Source: JAGOTP01 sp964582475 (GTDB taxonomy: Bacteria; Patescibacteriota; Patescibacteriia; 2-12-FULL-60-25). From it: 64,000 bases of DNA. Below the pieces are notes generated by a model. That model had not been told where the DNA came from and searched no databases. It saw nothing but the letters and a program-made list of their open reading frames with translations. The DNA is taken from the NCBI GenBank assembly GCA_964582475.1, contig CAZOQS010000003.1, forward strand, positions 62,001 through 126,000, in the 5' to 3' direction. This document shows, piece by piece, positions 50,617-58,323 of the stretch; the first letter of the stretch is position 1; each line of letters starts with the position of its first letter. The translations under genes and the position numbers were made by a program.

Positions 50617-50868
50617 GTGTTGAAATTCGTACGTCACCCGTTCATCTGGGTCTTGCGCGTGTATCGAGCTACACTGTCGCCCGATCATGGGTTCATGCGC
50701 ATTTTTTTTCGGAACGGGGTCTGTCGCTTTCACCCGACCTGCTCAGAATATTCAGAAGAAGCAATTCGAAGATTCGGGGTGCTTAAGGGGGGTCGACTGA
50801 CATTTTCACGGTTAGGGCGGTGCCATCCCTGGCATCCAGGAGGAGAGGATCCGGTGCCGCTGAAATGA
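50617..50868 (+). CDS. yidD: Membrane protein insertion efficiency factor YidD
   Basis: An 83-residue protein with the YidD signature: YRATLSPDHGFMRIFFRNGVCRFHPTCSEYSEEAIRRFGVLKGGRL...RLGRCHPWHPGGEDPVP, including the conserved Cys pairs. Start GTG 50617 (TTG 50620 also possible). The usual next gene, yidC, is not here; the next supported gene is on the other strand. Ends in TGA, showing that TGA is a stop in this genome. Confidence 0.92.
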   Translation: MLKFVRHPFIWVLRVYRATLSPDHGFMRIFFRNGVCRFHPTCSEYSEEAIRRFGVLKGGRLTFSRLGRCHPWHPGGEDPVPLK

Positions 50869-50933
50869 AGCTGTCATCCACAGAGAGCACAGCGCGTTGT
50901 AGGCTTTGTACAATTCATTTATTTGTCTTTGCT

Positions 50934-51038
50934 ATGCCACGGCTGTTCCGTTCTAAGTGGTTTTGGGCAGCGATTGTAGGGAAGTATGTCGTCTCGGCAC
51001 TTCTTTTGGCCTACATCCTCACCCCACACCAGACCTAA
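50934..51038 (+). CDS. Possible 34-residue single-helix membrane protein
   Basis: MPRLFRSKWFWAAIVGKYVVSALLLAYILTPHQT: a basic N-terminus, then one hydrophobic helix, as in small membrane proteins. A TTGTAC (50906-50911) plus weak TTGCTA pair at 17 bp lies directly upstream and a 17-bp-stem terminator begins at the stop codon. That terminator also needs a gene on this side. Coding status is plausible but unproven. Confidence 0.4.
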   Translation: MPRLFRSKWFWAAIVGKYVVSALLLAYILTPHQT

Positions 51039-51079
51039 TTCAAAAACCCTCCCCGTAAGCATGGGAGGGTTTTTGAATT
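51037..51079. terminator. Bidirectional terminator
   Basis: A 17-bp perfect stem (core AAAAACCCTCCC / GGGAGGGTTTTT) with a 9-nt loop and T runs on both strands. It lies between the small gene at 50934 and the converging YggT gene. Confidence 0.92.
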
Positions 51080-51095
51080 GTGGGACAGAGTGCGT

Positions 51096-51509
51096 TTATG
51101 GCTGGACGTCTTGTTCGTTTAACTTCTCGTTGGCTTCGAGGGTCGAAACAGGTTTGCTCATGACGAAGATCTTCACGATCGCCCAGGCGATGAGCCAGTA
51201 GACGAGCATGGCGAGCAAGGTGCTCCACTCGATCGTGCTTGAAGAAGCGCGGAAACTTCGGAAGACGGCGAGGAACGGAGCAACAAAGAGTGAGGTGATG
51301 CCGTAAATGAATGAGGTGAAGCCAGCAGCGGGATTCGCGCCCATCGCGCGGAGAATGAAGCGAAAGGCGAGTAGGGCTTCAATTACGCCGAGCACGTACC
51401 ACACGACCTGTGTGCCGCGATACAAGGGTCGGACGCGTGCGCCAGATACTCTCTCAACCGTCTCTACGGTTTGAACTGTCTGCACGGGAGTTTCTTCGCG
51501 GTAGATCAT
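51096..51509 (-). CDS. YggT-family membrane protein
   Basis: A 137-residue protein. A Val/Thr-rich N-terminal segment is followed by two or three helices with the YggT pattern (YVLGVIEALLAFRFILRAMGANPAAGFTSFIYGITSLFVAPF, about 38-80; EWSTLLAMLVYWLIAWAIVKI, about 93-113). YggT proteins are linked to osmotic tolerance and membrane-protein assembly in some bacteria; the role here is unknown. Confidence 0.82.
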   Translation of the reverse strand: MIYREETPVQTVQTVETVERVSGARVRPLYRGTQVVWYVLGVIEALLAFRFILRAMGANPAAGFTSFIYGITSLFVAPFLAVFRSFRASSSTIEWSTLLAMLVYWLIAWAIVKIFVMSKPVSTLEANEKLNEQDVQP

Positions 51510-51596
51510 ATAAGAAGACTTTAGGACTTAATCTTCGCTTTGTTCGGTTTTGTGTGATCGAACCAACTTCTAACGTACCCCTGCCTGTGAAGCGGG

Positions 51597-51863
51597 TCAA
51601 CACAAGGCCGGTGGACAAAGTCCTTTTTTGAGTGCGTCTTCGGAGAGAGGAATGTCGAGAGTTTTATGTTTGCTCGTGTGGCCTTTGATGATCGAAATGC
51701 GAGAGGGAGCGATGTCTAGCTGATCTGCTAGAAAACGAATAAGTGCTTCATTCGCACGGCCATCGATCGGGGGAGCCATGAGACGAATTTTGTAGACGCC
51801 GTCTTCTTGTCCGACGATCTGATTGGTTGTTGCGCCAGGGACGAGCCGAACACGCACGAGCAT
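51597..51863 (-). CDS. DUF167 (YggU) family protein
   Basis: An 88-residue protein with the DUF167 pattern: VRLVPGATTNQIVG...YKIRLMAPPIDGRANEALIRFLA...SRISIIKGHTSKHKTLDI. It is a small alpha/beta protein of unknown biochemical role that often lies near yggT, as here. Confidence 0.9.
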   Translation of the reverse strand: MLVRVRLVPGATTNQIVGQEDGVYKIRLMAPPIDGRANEALIRFLADQLDIAPSRISIIKGHTSKHKTLDIPLSEDALKKGLCPPALC

Positions 51864-51873
51864 ATCGCTGCGA

Positions 51874-52716
51874 TTACGCCGTCTTCTTGCCGCGCATCTT
51901 CTTTAACGTCGCTAGATCTTCTTCGCGTAGCTCGCCCGGTTCTGTTTCGAGGTAGAGGTTGATATGGGCGAGTTTCGGATGCTTGACGATTGCTTTAAAT
52001 CCATCGAGACCAATGAAGCCTTTTCCCAGATGTTCGTGTCGATCTTTTCGGGCTCCAAGTTCGACCTTTGAATCGTTGCAGTGGCTCATTTTCAAACGCG
52101 ACAATCCAATGATCTTATCAAATTCAGAAAATGTTTGATGAACAGCTTCTTCCGTGCGTAAATCATAGCCGCTCGCAAAGGCATGGGCTGTGTCGAAGCA
52201 GACATTGAGGTCAGGACGACCGACGCCATCCAAGAGTTCGGCGACTTCTTCGAATCGATCTCCGATGACGGCGCCAGCACCCGCAGAAATTTCGATTAAG
52301 AGCTCGGTTGTCCCTTTGTATTTTTCGTAGATTTCTTTGATACCATCGATCACGTACTGTCGGCCTTTTTCTTCACCGACGTCCTTCGCGCTCCCAGGAT
52401 GAAACATGACGTACTTCGCCCCCAAGACGCTGCCACGTTCCAGCTCTTCGCGGATAATGCGAATCGAGTTGTTTCGAATGCGCTCTTCGGCGTTGGCAAA
52501 GTTAATGTAGTACGGGGCGTGAATGACCCATTCTTTCATGTCGTGCTCGGCGCAACTTGCTTTGAACGCCTCAACCATTTCAGGGGTGAGTTTGGGAGCG
52601 GGGCCGCCTTGAGGAGAGCGTGAAAAGAACTGGAAGACCTCGCAGCCAAAGGCGGCGGCGTTCAGCGGAGCGTTTTGCAAACCGCCAGAAGAAGAGACGT
52701 GGGCGCCAAAATACAT
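51874..52716 (-). CDS. nfo: Endonuclease IV (AP endonuclease)
   Basis: A 280-residue zinc TIM-barrel AP endonuclease of base-excision repair. Metal-site motifs are all present: GAHVSSSGG, MFHPGSAKD, LLIEISAGAG, CFDTAHAFASGYD, SHCNDSK, RKDRHEHLGKG and LETEPGE. The length is normal. It starts 11 bp upstream of the DUF167 gene on the same strand. Confidence 0.95.
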   Translation of the reverse strand: MYFGAHVSSSGGLQNAPLNAAAFGCEVFQFFSRSPQGGPAPKLTPEMVEAFKASCAEHDMKEWVIHAPYYINFANAEERIRNNSIRIIREELERGSVLGAKYVMFHPGSAKDVGEEKGRQYVIDGIKEIYEKYKGTTELLIEISAGAGAVIGDRFEEVAELLDGVGRPDLNVCFDTAHAFASGYDLRTEEAVHQTFSEFDKIIGLSRLKMSHCNDSKVELGARKDRHEHLGKGFIGLDGFKAIVKHPKLAHINLYLETEPGELREEDLATLKKMRGKKTA

Positions 52717-52788
52717 ATGAGATCACTCTACTGAAGGGCACGGAATTTGTCATGGCGCATAGGGTATACTGACGACCAGTTAAGGCGT

Positions 52789-53739
52789 ATGACGATCCGG
52801 CGCATAAATGAGCTGAATATTCTGCTAATAGGGTTGAGCGCCCTATGTGCGTTTCGGTTTCCGCTGGAGACGTTCTTGGGAGCCTATGCCGTTTTGGGTC
52901 CACTCCATTACCTGACAGAAATTTCATGGCTGGAGCAGCGCCAGTATTTTTTGCCGAGTAAGCGCTGGGCTTGGACGTTGCTAGCCCTAACGCTCCTCGT
53001 GTTTCCGGTTGCCTATCTTATTCCCGATGCTCCGTGGATTGTTGTTGGGGCAGTGTTGCTCGCATTCTTTGGAAGTCTTCTCGTATCCCTTGAGCGCCGG
53101 GATTGGGTGGTGGCGGCCGTGATTGCGGGTATGGGAGCGCTGTTTGCGGCGTTCTTTATCTCGCCCTTTGCTGCAGTGATTCTCACTGCCTTTATCATCT
53201 TGTTGCCAACCATTATTCACGTGAGTGTGTTTACTGGCATGTTTATGCTGGGAGGAGCGCTCCGCGAAAAGGGTCGATCAGGATTTTTGGCTTTTGGCGT
53301 TTTTCTGTTGTGTAGTGTTGGACTATTTCTTTCCGGCGTCTTTTTTCCAGAGTGGAACGTGTCACGTGCACTCCTTCCGCTTTATCAACGGTTTGTCGGC
53401 ATGCAGGCGATCCTCGTTCAGGGGATTGGTACGCAAGGAGCGGACACCGCAACACTTTTTTATTCGCCTCTTGGATTAGGAGCGATGCGGTTTGTTGGAT
53501 TTGCCTACCTCTATCACTACCTGAATTGGTTTTCAAAAACATCTATCATTCAGTGGCATGCTGTTTCGAAGAAGCGGGCAGGGCTTATTTTTGTCTGTTG
53601 GATCGCGACAGTTGTTCTCTATAGCGTAAATTATCAAATAGGAATTCTCGCACTACTTTTTTTGAGTCTGCTTCATGTCTTTTTAGAATTTCCGTTGAAT
53701 TGGAAAACAGCCCTCTTTTTATTGACGAACAGAGCATAG
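52789..53739 (+). CDS. Unrecognised polytopic membrane protein
   Basis: A 316-residue protein from ATG 52789 with about eight to ten hydrophobic helices. Two distinctive loops, GPLHYLTEISWLEQRQ (about 38-53) and LYHYLNWFSKTSIIQWHAVSKK (about 244-265), repeat a HYL...W theme and may form a buried polar site. A TATACT -10 box at about 52769 precedes it. An upstream in-frame start (52747) would lie before that box. No family recognised. Confidence 0.65.
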   Translation: MTIRRINELNILLIGLSALCAFRFPLETFLGAYAVLGPLHYLTEISWLEQRQYFLPSKRWAWTLLALTLLVFPVAYLIPDAPWIVVGAVLLAFFGSLLVSLERRDWVVAAVIAGMGALFAAFFISPFAAVILTAFIILLPTIIHVSVFTGMFMLGGALREKGRSGFLAFGVFLLCSVGLFLSGVFFPEWNVSRALLPLYQRFVGMQAILVQGIGTQGADTATLFYSPLGLGAMRFVGFAYLYHYLNWFSKTSIIQWHAVSKKRAGLIFVCWIATVVLYSVNYQIGILALLFLSLLHVFLEFPLNWKTALFLLTNRA

Positions 53740-53750
53740 ATGGGTTACAT
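53722..53750 (+). promoter_or_regulatory. Promoter of the 53.8 kb gene
   Basis: TTGACG (53722-53727), 17 bp, TTACAT (53745-53750). The -35 box lies inside the end of the preceding membrane-protein gene. Confidence 0.55.
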
Positions 53751-53794
53751 GGGGTGGCTCATACACACGGTACGAAGCAAGAAGGAGAAGGGTG

Positions 53795-54187
53795 ATGCCT
53801 GAGCTGACAACGGAATTGTTCGATAGATTCAAAGGGAGCCGCTCTGCGCTGCCGGGCCAGCGAACGATCTTCACACCACGTGGGTGGGTGCTGATACAGG
53901 ATCGAGATCGGTCATTCGTGGTCTGCGGAGCTCTGGATGAAGCCTTCATTCAGGAGAGGCAAGAAGATCTAAAGCGTCCAGAGAAGCGGCCACGTCGGTT
54001 GATCGTTCGGTTCCGTCACATCGTGCGTCGAATGCACGTCGCTGCAAACGGACCGGGATGGCTTACGCATTCTCAGAACGAGTTTGAGTACGACCCATAT
54101 CTCTTCCGGGCGATCCACCAGCCTTCGGGCGTGCTCCGACTCACTTCCGCTATAAGCGGCGAGCTGTTGCTGTTTGTTCCTTGGTGA
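53795..54187 (+). CDS. Unrecognised 130-residue basic protein (isolated SD-bearing unit)
   Basis: A soluble protein rich in Arg (e.g. KRPEKRPRRLIVRFRHIVRRMH, about 60-82) with no signal peptide or known motif. AAGGAG precedes ATG 53795 at 7 nt, in contrast to neighbouring native genes. A GC-rich hairpin follows the TGA stop. Codon choice looks G/C-rich at third positions. It is one of the six atypical single-gene units; an RNA- or DNA-binding role would fit the charge but is only a guess. Confidence 0.6.
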   Translation: MPELTTELFDRFKGSRSALPGQRTIFTPRGWVLIQDRDRSFVVCGALDEAFIQERQEDLKRPEKRPRRLIVRFRHIVRRMHVAANGPGWLTHSQNEFEYDPYLFRAIHQPSGVLRLTSAISGELLLFVPW

Positions 54188-54194
54188 GTGTCCA

Positions 54195-54240
54195 GCCCGT
54201 CTCCTCGGTCACATCTAAGTGACGCTCTCCGGAGGCGGGC
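54195..54240 (+). terminator. GC-rich hairpin after the 53.8 kb gene
   Basis: GCCCGTCTCC (54195-54204) pairs with GGAGGCGGGC (54231-54240), one G-T pair, around an inner GTCAC/GTGAC stem. There is no T run. Confidence 0.55.
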
Positions 54241-54270
54241 GTTACTTGTCTAAACTCTTTCTCAGGAAAA

Positions 54271-54299
54271 ACAAAAACACCCCGACGGGGTGTTTTTGT
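54271..54299 (-). terminator. Terminator of tig
   Basis: ACAAAAACACCCC / GGGGTGTTTTTGT with a 3-nt loop and T run on the minus strand, 9 bp beyond the tig stop codon. Confidence 0.88.
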
Positions 54300-54307
54300 G
54301 TGCGGAA

Positions 54308-55681
54308 CTAGTTCTTCTCTTTCTTCGCTTTTGGTTCCTTCACCTCCTTCGCGTCGGCTTTCGCTGGCTTGTCTTTCTTGTCGGCCTTTCCTTCCTTCAC
54401 GCACTTCTCTTTCATCCACTCGAGCGCCTTGCGGTTGCGCATTTGGACCATGACGTAGTCGCGGTATTCAGGTGATGTGACACGTTCGCGTGTTTCGTTG
54501 TCACCTTTGCGGAGGGAGGCGAGAATCGCGTCAATCTCCTGGTCAACATCTTCTTCTTTGATCTCGACACCCGCTTCTTTAGCAAATGCCTTGATCAAAA
54601 CGGCAGACTTGATGCGGCGTACGGCCTGAGGAGCGAATTCGATTTTTAGATCATCAGACGTCTTCTTGATCGACGAGAGATAGTCTTCCCACTTCATCCC
54701 TTGCTGATCGATACCCTGCTGCAATTCACCGATCATGCGGCGGACTTCTTCGTTGATCAAGATTTCTGGAATGTCGGTGAAGACGGCTTTGTCGGTGAGC
54801 TGTTCGAGCATCGAGATCTCGGCAGCTTCTTCGGCCTTCTGATTCACCTCGAGTTCCATGTTTTCGCGAATCTTCTGGCGGAGGTCGGCAACGTCTGCGG
54901 CACCGATCGATTTCGAGAACTCATCGTTCACTTCTGGAAGTTGGAGTTCAAACACCTGTTTTGCTTTTACGTTGAAGTCGATGTCCTGACCCGCGATGTG
55001 TTTCTGGTAGTGCTCCTTTGGGAAAGGAAGTTTGAAATTGCGTTCGTCACCCGCCTTGATTCCGACGAGCTCTTTGGCAAAGCCTGGGATGTAGTGCTCT
55101 TCGGAGAGGTATACGCGATAGTCTGCGCCCGCGCCGCCATCGATGATGACGTTGTCCTTCTTCATTTCGAGATCGAGTACGACCAAGTCATCGGCGGTTG
55201 CTTCACGTTCGACGATCGATTCCGTGCGGCGCATTTTGCGAATCTGGTCGATCGAGAGGTCGATTTGGGATTCTTCAACCTGCTTCGTGACTCGTTCAAC
55301 CGAGCACTCGTTTAAATCAGGGAGCTTGCTTACGGTTGGTTCAACCGGAGCGATTACCGTGAATTTGATGGGCTGATCGGGAACGATCTGATCGACCGTC
55401 ACGTTTGGCGAGCCGACAGGGGAAATTTGCTTGTCGACCACGGCACGAACATACGAAGCGCGAATGATGCGTTCGAGAGCCGCTTCAATCACCGCCATTG
55501 GTCCGTAGAGACGCATCCCATCAGCGAAGGGAAGCTTGCCTGGGCGGAAGCCTGGGACAGGACGTGCTGCCGACAATTCTTTCACCGTTTCTTCCAAATA
55601 AGGACGGGCTTCCTCAACACTCACGGTGAATTCCAGTTTCACTTCAGACTTCGGGAGGTGGGTGACAACAATTTCGGGCAT
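54308..55681 (-). CDS. tig: Trigger factor
   Basis: A 457-residue ribosome-associated chaperone and prolyl isomerase. The ribosome-docking signature GFRPGKLP is at 44-51. The FKBP-type domain follows (DDLVVLDLEMKKDNVIIDG...HYIPGFAKELVGIKAGDERNFKLPFP, about 163-230), then the helical C-terminal chaperone arms (VNDEFSKSIGAADVADLRQKIRENME...). The protein ends in a Lys/Ala/Glu-rich tail (KADKKDKPAKADAKEVKEPK) not usual for the family. Confidence 0.95.
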   Translation of the reverse strand: MPEIVVTHLPKSEVKLEFTVSVEEARPYLEETVKELSAARPVPGFRPGKLPFADGMRLYGPMAVIEAALERIIRASYVRAVVDKQISPVGSPNVTVDQIVPDQPIKFTVIAPVEPTVSKLPDLNECSVERVTKQVEESQIDLSIDQIRKMRRTESIVEREATADDLVVLDLEMKKDNVIIDGGAGADYRVYLSEEHYIPGFAKELVGIKAGDERNFKLPFPKEHYQKHIAGQDIDFNVKAKQVFELQLPEVNDEFSKSIGAADVADLRQKIRENMELEVNQKAEEAAEISMLEQLTDKAVFTDIPEILINEEVRRMIGELQQGIDQQGMKWEDYLSSIKKTSDDLKIEFAPQAVRRIKSAVLIKAFAKEAGVEIKEEDVDQEIDAILASLRKGDNETRERVTSPEYRDYVMVQMRNRKALEWMKEKCVKEGKADKKDKPAKADAKEVKEPKAKKEKN

Positions 55682-55759
55682 AAAATAAGGGAAAAATTGG
55701 TCTCGAGCGTACGAAAAAAAATGACTTCCGTCAATTGATCCGATTCTCTGAATGCAATA

Positions 55760-55809
55760 CCGCCCGCAAGACCAGGAGGCCTCAGGAGGGAGGCGGTCAT
55801 TGCGGGCGG
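55760..55809 (-). terminator. GC-rich hairpin after the 55.8 kb gene
   Basis: CCGCCCGCAA (55760-55769) pairs with TTGCGGGCGG (55800-55809), a 10-bp perfect stem with a 30-nt internal region containing CAGGAGG..AGGAGGG. It lies 13 bp beyond the stop codon and has no T run. It resembles the hairpin at 56446-56487. Confidence 0.6.
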
Positions 55810-55822
55810 CGGAGCGAGGCTA

Positions 55823-56314
55823 CTACGTCATGGCGGTGCAGGCGCGCGGCGCGTCACCGGAGCTGACGCGCTCGTGGGCGAGACCAGGGACGATCTGCTG
55901 AGTGCACTGGCCCACGGGTGAGAAGCACCGGAACGCGTCATCGATGGCGCGGATCGCTGCCGCTGCCGTCGTGGCGTCGATGAGCAGCCAACACGTGCTG
56001 GAAGAGGGGGAGATCGCGCGGATGACAGCGAAGCCCTGGTGGAGTCGGAAGCCCCCGCCATCGGTTTCGGTTACGCCGGGCGTCGCGGCCCGGAGATGTC
56101 GGATCAGCGGGTGGCGCTCCTGACCTCGGCTCAGCACGCGGTAGCGCTGGTCATTGGGAGTGACGAAGAAGCCCTCTCCGCCGATCAATCGGAAGCTCCC
56201 AAGGAAGCACTGGGGAGGGCCCAGTGGGATGGATTGGAACAGGTAGGGCTTGATCCCATCCTGACGAGCGAAGACACCGGGAAGTTCCCCCGGCGGGCGT
56301 TCAGTCGAACTCAT
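55823..56314 (-). CDS. Unrecognised 163-residue protein (isolated SD-bearing unit)
   Basis: A soluble protein (MSSTERPPGELPGVFARQDGIKP...) with Pro/Gly-rich N-terminus and scattered Cys (PPQCFLGS, STCWLLID, FRCFSPVGQCTQQ, APRACTAMT). No signal peptide or named motif. GAGAGG precedes ATG 56314 at 8 nt; TTGTAG-16-CACAAT just upstream is a possible promoter. The sequence is visibly G/C-rich relative to tig and ychF. The plus-strand overlapping frame is not favoured. It sits next to a similar unit at 56.5 kb. Confidence 0.55.
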   Translation of the reverse strand: MSSTERPPGELPGVFARQDGIKPYLFQSIPLGPPQCFLGSFRLIGGEGFFVTPNDQRYRVLSRGQERHPLIRHLRAATPGVTETDGGGFRLHQGFAVIRAISPSSSTCWLLIDATTAAAAIRAIDDAFRCFSPVGQCTQQIVPGLAHERVSSGDAPRACTAMT

Positions 56315-56445
56315 CGATCTAGACCTCTCTATTGTGAGCGTGGTTGGTGGTCCTACAAATCATCGCGAGTGCGCGAGAAAATGCAGTGCTACGTATGAGA
56401 CTCCTTTTTAGAAAAAACGTAAATGCACAAGTGTTGATAAATACA

Positions 56446-56487
56446 GTTCCGCCCACAGGACCTTGAGGAGGGCGGAACCTGTGGGCG
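56446..56487 (-). terminator. GC-rich hairpin with two mutually exclusive pairings after the 56.5 kb gene
   Basis: CGCCCACAG (56450-56458) can pair with CTGTGGGCG (56479-56487). Alternatively GTTCCGCC (56446-56453) pairs with GGCGGAAC (56471-56478). The loop holds GAGGAGGG, as in the hairpin at 55760. It lies 20 bp beyond the stop codon. Confidence 0.6.
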
Positions 56488-56506
56488 TTGGAGTGGCGAA
56501 GGGCGA

Positions 56507-57034
56507 TCAGGCCGCTGAGGCCTCGTTTAGAGCGGCCGACGGGGGACTGCTCTTCGGGTGTGGAGAAGGTGTTGCAGAGAACATGTACGCGTAGTCATGC
56601 TCGATCCGCACGAGAGAGGTGAGGAGCGCTCGGCTGATGCCGTCGCGCGTGAGGGGGAGTGTGACGACCCTCGGGCACAGCACCTCTGCGCTCAGGGTGT
56701 GGACACTCAAGTCGATGCTAGGCACGCCCCGATCATCGTAGCCAGGCACGGGAGCCGTCTGTCGCATGAGTTCGACGATCGACGGTCGATCGCACTCGCG
56801 TGACATGAGCTCTGCGAGCTGCTGGAGGATGACGAGACGACAAACCCCATCGTGGTCCAGATAAGCGCGGACAGGCATTGCCCAGCGCCGATACCCGTCC
56901 AGGATGAAGTAAGGCTGGGCTCCGAACATACAGAGTTCGGCTTCACTCAGAATCGTTTCTGGAAGTCCGGAGTTCTCCTGTTCTTCGTCGCAGGTCGCCA
57001 GCAGGTCGAAAAGGCGTTGCAAACGTCGTTCCAT
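56507..57034 (-). CDS. Unrecognised 175-residue protein (isolated SD-bearing unit)
   Basis: A soluble acidic protein (MERRLQRLFDLLATCDEEQENSG...) with Leu-rich helical segments and a Ser/Pro-rich end (SATPSPHPKSSPPSAALNEASAA). No motif recognised. GGGAGGG lies just before ATG 57034, and TTGACA (57080-57075) gives a -35 box with a weak -10 downstream. The stop is TGA. Codons look G/C-rich compared with ychF. It is tandem with the 55.8 kb unit, but each has its own hairpin, so they look like separate units rather than an operon. Confidence 0.6.
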   Translation of the reverse strand: MERRLQRLFDLLATCDEEQENSGLPETILSEAELCMFGAQPYFILDGYRRWAMPVRAYLDHDGVCRLVILQQLAELMSRECDRPSIVELMRQTAPVPGYDDRGVPSIDLSVHTLSAEVLCPRVVTLPLTRDGISRALLTSLVRIEHDYAYMFSATPSPHPKSSPPSAALNEASAA

Positions 57035-57143
57035 CTTACCCTCCCACGGATACGATCTGCCTGTTCTTTTTTACTGTCAATAGTCGCTTGTGCGGAACTC
57101 AGCTCTTTGCCTTTTCCACCAATTCGCCTTAGGATGCGCGCGT

Positions 57144-58229
57144 ATGTCTCTTCAACTTGGAATCGTCGGTCTCCCAAACGTCGGTAAGTCGACGATGTTT
57201 AGCGCAGTCACCAAAAAACAGGTAGATTGCGCCAACTATCCCTTCTGTACGATTGACCCGAACGTGGGCGTGGTTGAAGTTCCAGATGAACGTCTCAAGC
57301 GGTTAGCGGAGTTCGACAAGAGCGCCAAGGTGGTGCCGACCGTGATTGAGTTCGTCGATATCGCGGGTTTGGTGAAGGGTGCCTCGGAAGGACAGGGTCT
57401 TGGGAACAAATTTTTGGCCCACATCCGTGAGACCGATGCGATTGCCCAAGTTGTCCGTGCCTTTGATGATTCAAATATCTTGCATGTCGACGGGTCGGTG
57501 AATCCACAGCGCGATGCCGAAACGATCAACACCGAGCTCGCGATTGCGGACTTGGAGAGTGTCAGTAAACGCTTACAGAATGCCGAGAAGCAAATGAAGT
57601 CCGGGGCGAATAAAGTCTTAGAAGCTGAAGTCGCGGTTCTCAAAAAAGCGCTTGAAGCGTTGAACACAGACAAGATGCTACGTGACTGTGAGTGGACGGA
57701 TGAAGAGCGGCTCATTTTGAAACCGTTCTCTTTCCTGACGATGAAGCCAATGTTGTATGTCGTGAATGTCAGCGAGTCACAGTTGCAGGACGGATCGTGG
57801 AAAGAGCGCGTGCAGGGAATTAAGGGAGCATTTGTACCCGTCTGTGTGAAGTTGGAAGCGGAACTGGTTTCAATGACACCAGAAGAGGCGAAGGAGTATT
57901 TAGAAGCCTTAGGACAAACGTCTTCTGGGTTGGACCGTTTGATTTTATCTTCGTACGAACTGCTTGGCCTCATTACCTTTTTGACGAGCGGAGCCGACGA
58001 AGCGCGCGCCTGGACGATTACGCGTGGTCTGAAGGCGCCCCAGGCCGCAGGGAAAATTCACGGAGATTTTGAAAAGAACTTTATCCGCGTCGAAGTGACG
58101 AATTGGAAAGATTATCTCGACAATGGAGGAGAAGCGGGGTGTCGCGCGAAAGGGCTGACGCGCGTTGAAGGAAAAGATTACGTGATGCAGGACGGCGATG
58201 TGTGTTACTTCCGAATTGGCGGAGCTTAG
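57144..58229 (+). CDS. ychF: Redox/ribosome-associated GTPase-family ATPase YchF
   Basis: A 361-residue Obg-like ATPase from ATG 57144. P-loop GLPNVGKST (about 8-16), NYPFCTIDPNVG, DIAGLVKGASEGQGLGNKFL (G3 region) and YVVNVSE (the NxxE motif that gives YchF its ATP preference) are all present. A coiled-coil insertion and the C-terminal TGS-like domain (ARAWTITRGLKAPQAAGKIHGDFEKNFIRVEV) follow. Length normal. The in-frame Met at 57090 precedes poorly conserved residues and is not used. Confidence 0.96.
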   Translation: MSLQLGIVGLPNVGKSTMFSAVTKKQVDCANYPFCTIDPNVGVVEVPDERLKRLAEFDKSAKVVPTVIEFVDIAGLVKGASEGQGLGNKFLAHIRETDAIAQVVRAFDDSNILHVDGSVNPQRDAETINTELAIADLESVSKRLQNAEKQMKSGANKVLEAEVAVLKKALEALNTDKMLRDCEWTDEERLILKPFSFLTMKPMLYVVNVSESQLQDGSWKERVQGIKGAFVPVCVKLEAELVSMTPEEAKEYLEALGQTSSGLDRLILSSYELLGLITFLTSGADEARAWTITRGLKAPQAAGKIHGDFEKNFIRVEVTNWKDYLDNGGEAGCRAKGLTRVEGKDYVMQDGDVCYFRIGGA

Positions 58230-58243
58230 TGGAAGGCGGGAGT

Positions 58244-58274
58244 GAAACGGGCCACCTCAGAAGTGGCTCGTTTC
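58244..58274 (+). terminator. Terminator after ychF
   Basis: GAAACGGGCCAC / GTGGCTCGTTTC, 12 pairs including one G-T, 7-nt loop, followed by a TTATTTTC tail. Confidence 0.85.
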
Positions 58275-58323
58275 TTATTTTCAGCTGGTCAATGAGGGAG
58301 CGCTTCGCTATTCTCTCTGGCAT

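Noticed and set aside
54701..55315. Long plus-strand open frame opposite tig
   Set aside because: It lies wholly within the trigger-factor gene and reads as a composition-driven shadow (Phe/Val/Asp-rich).
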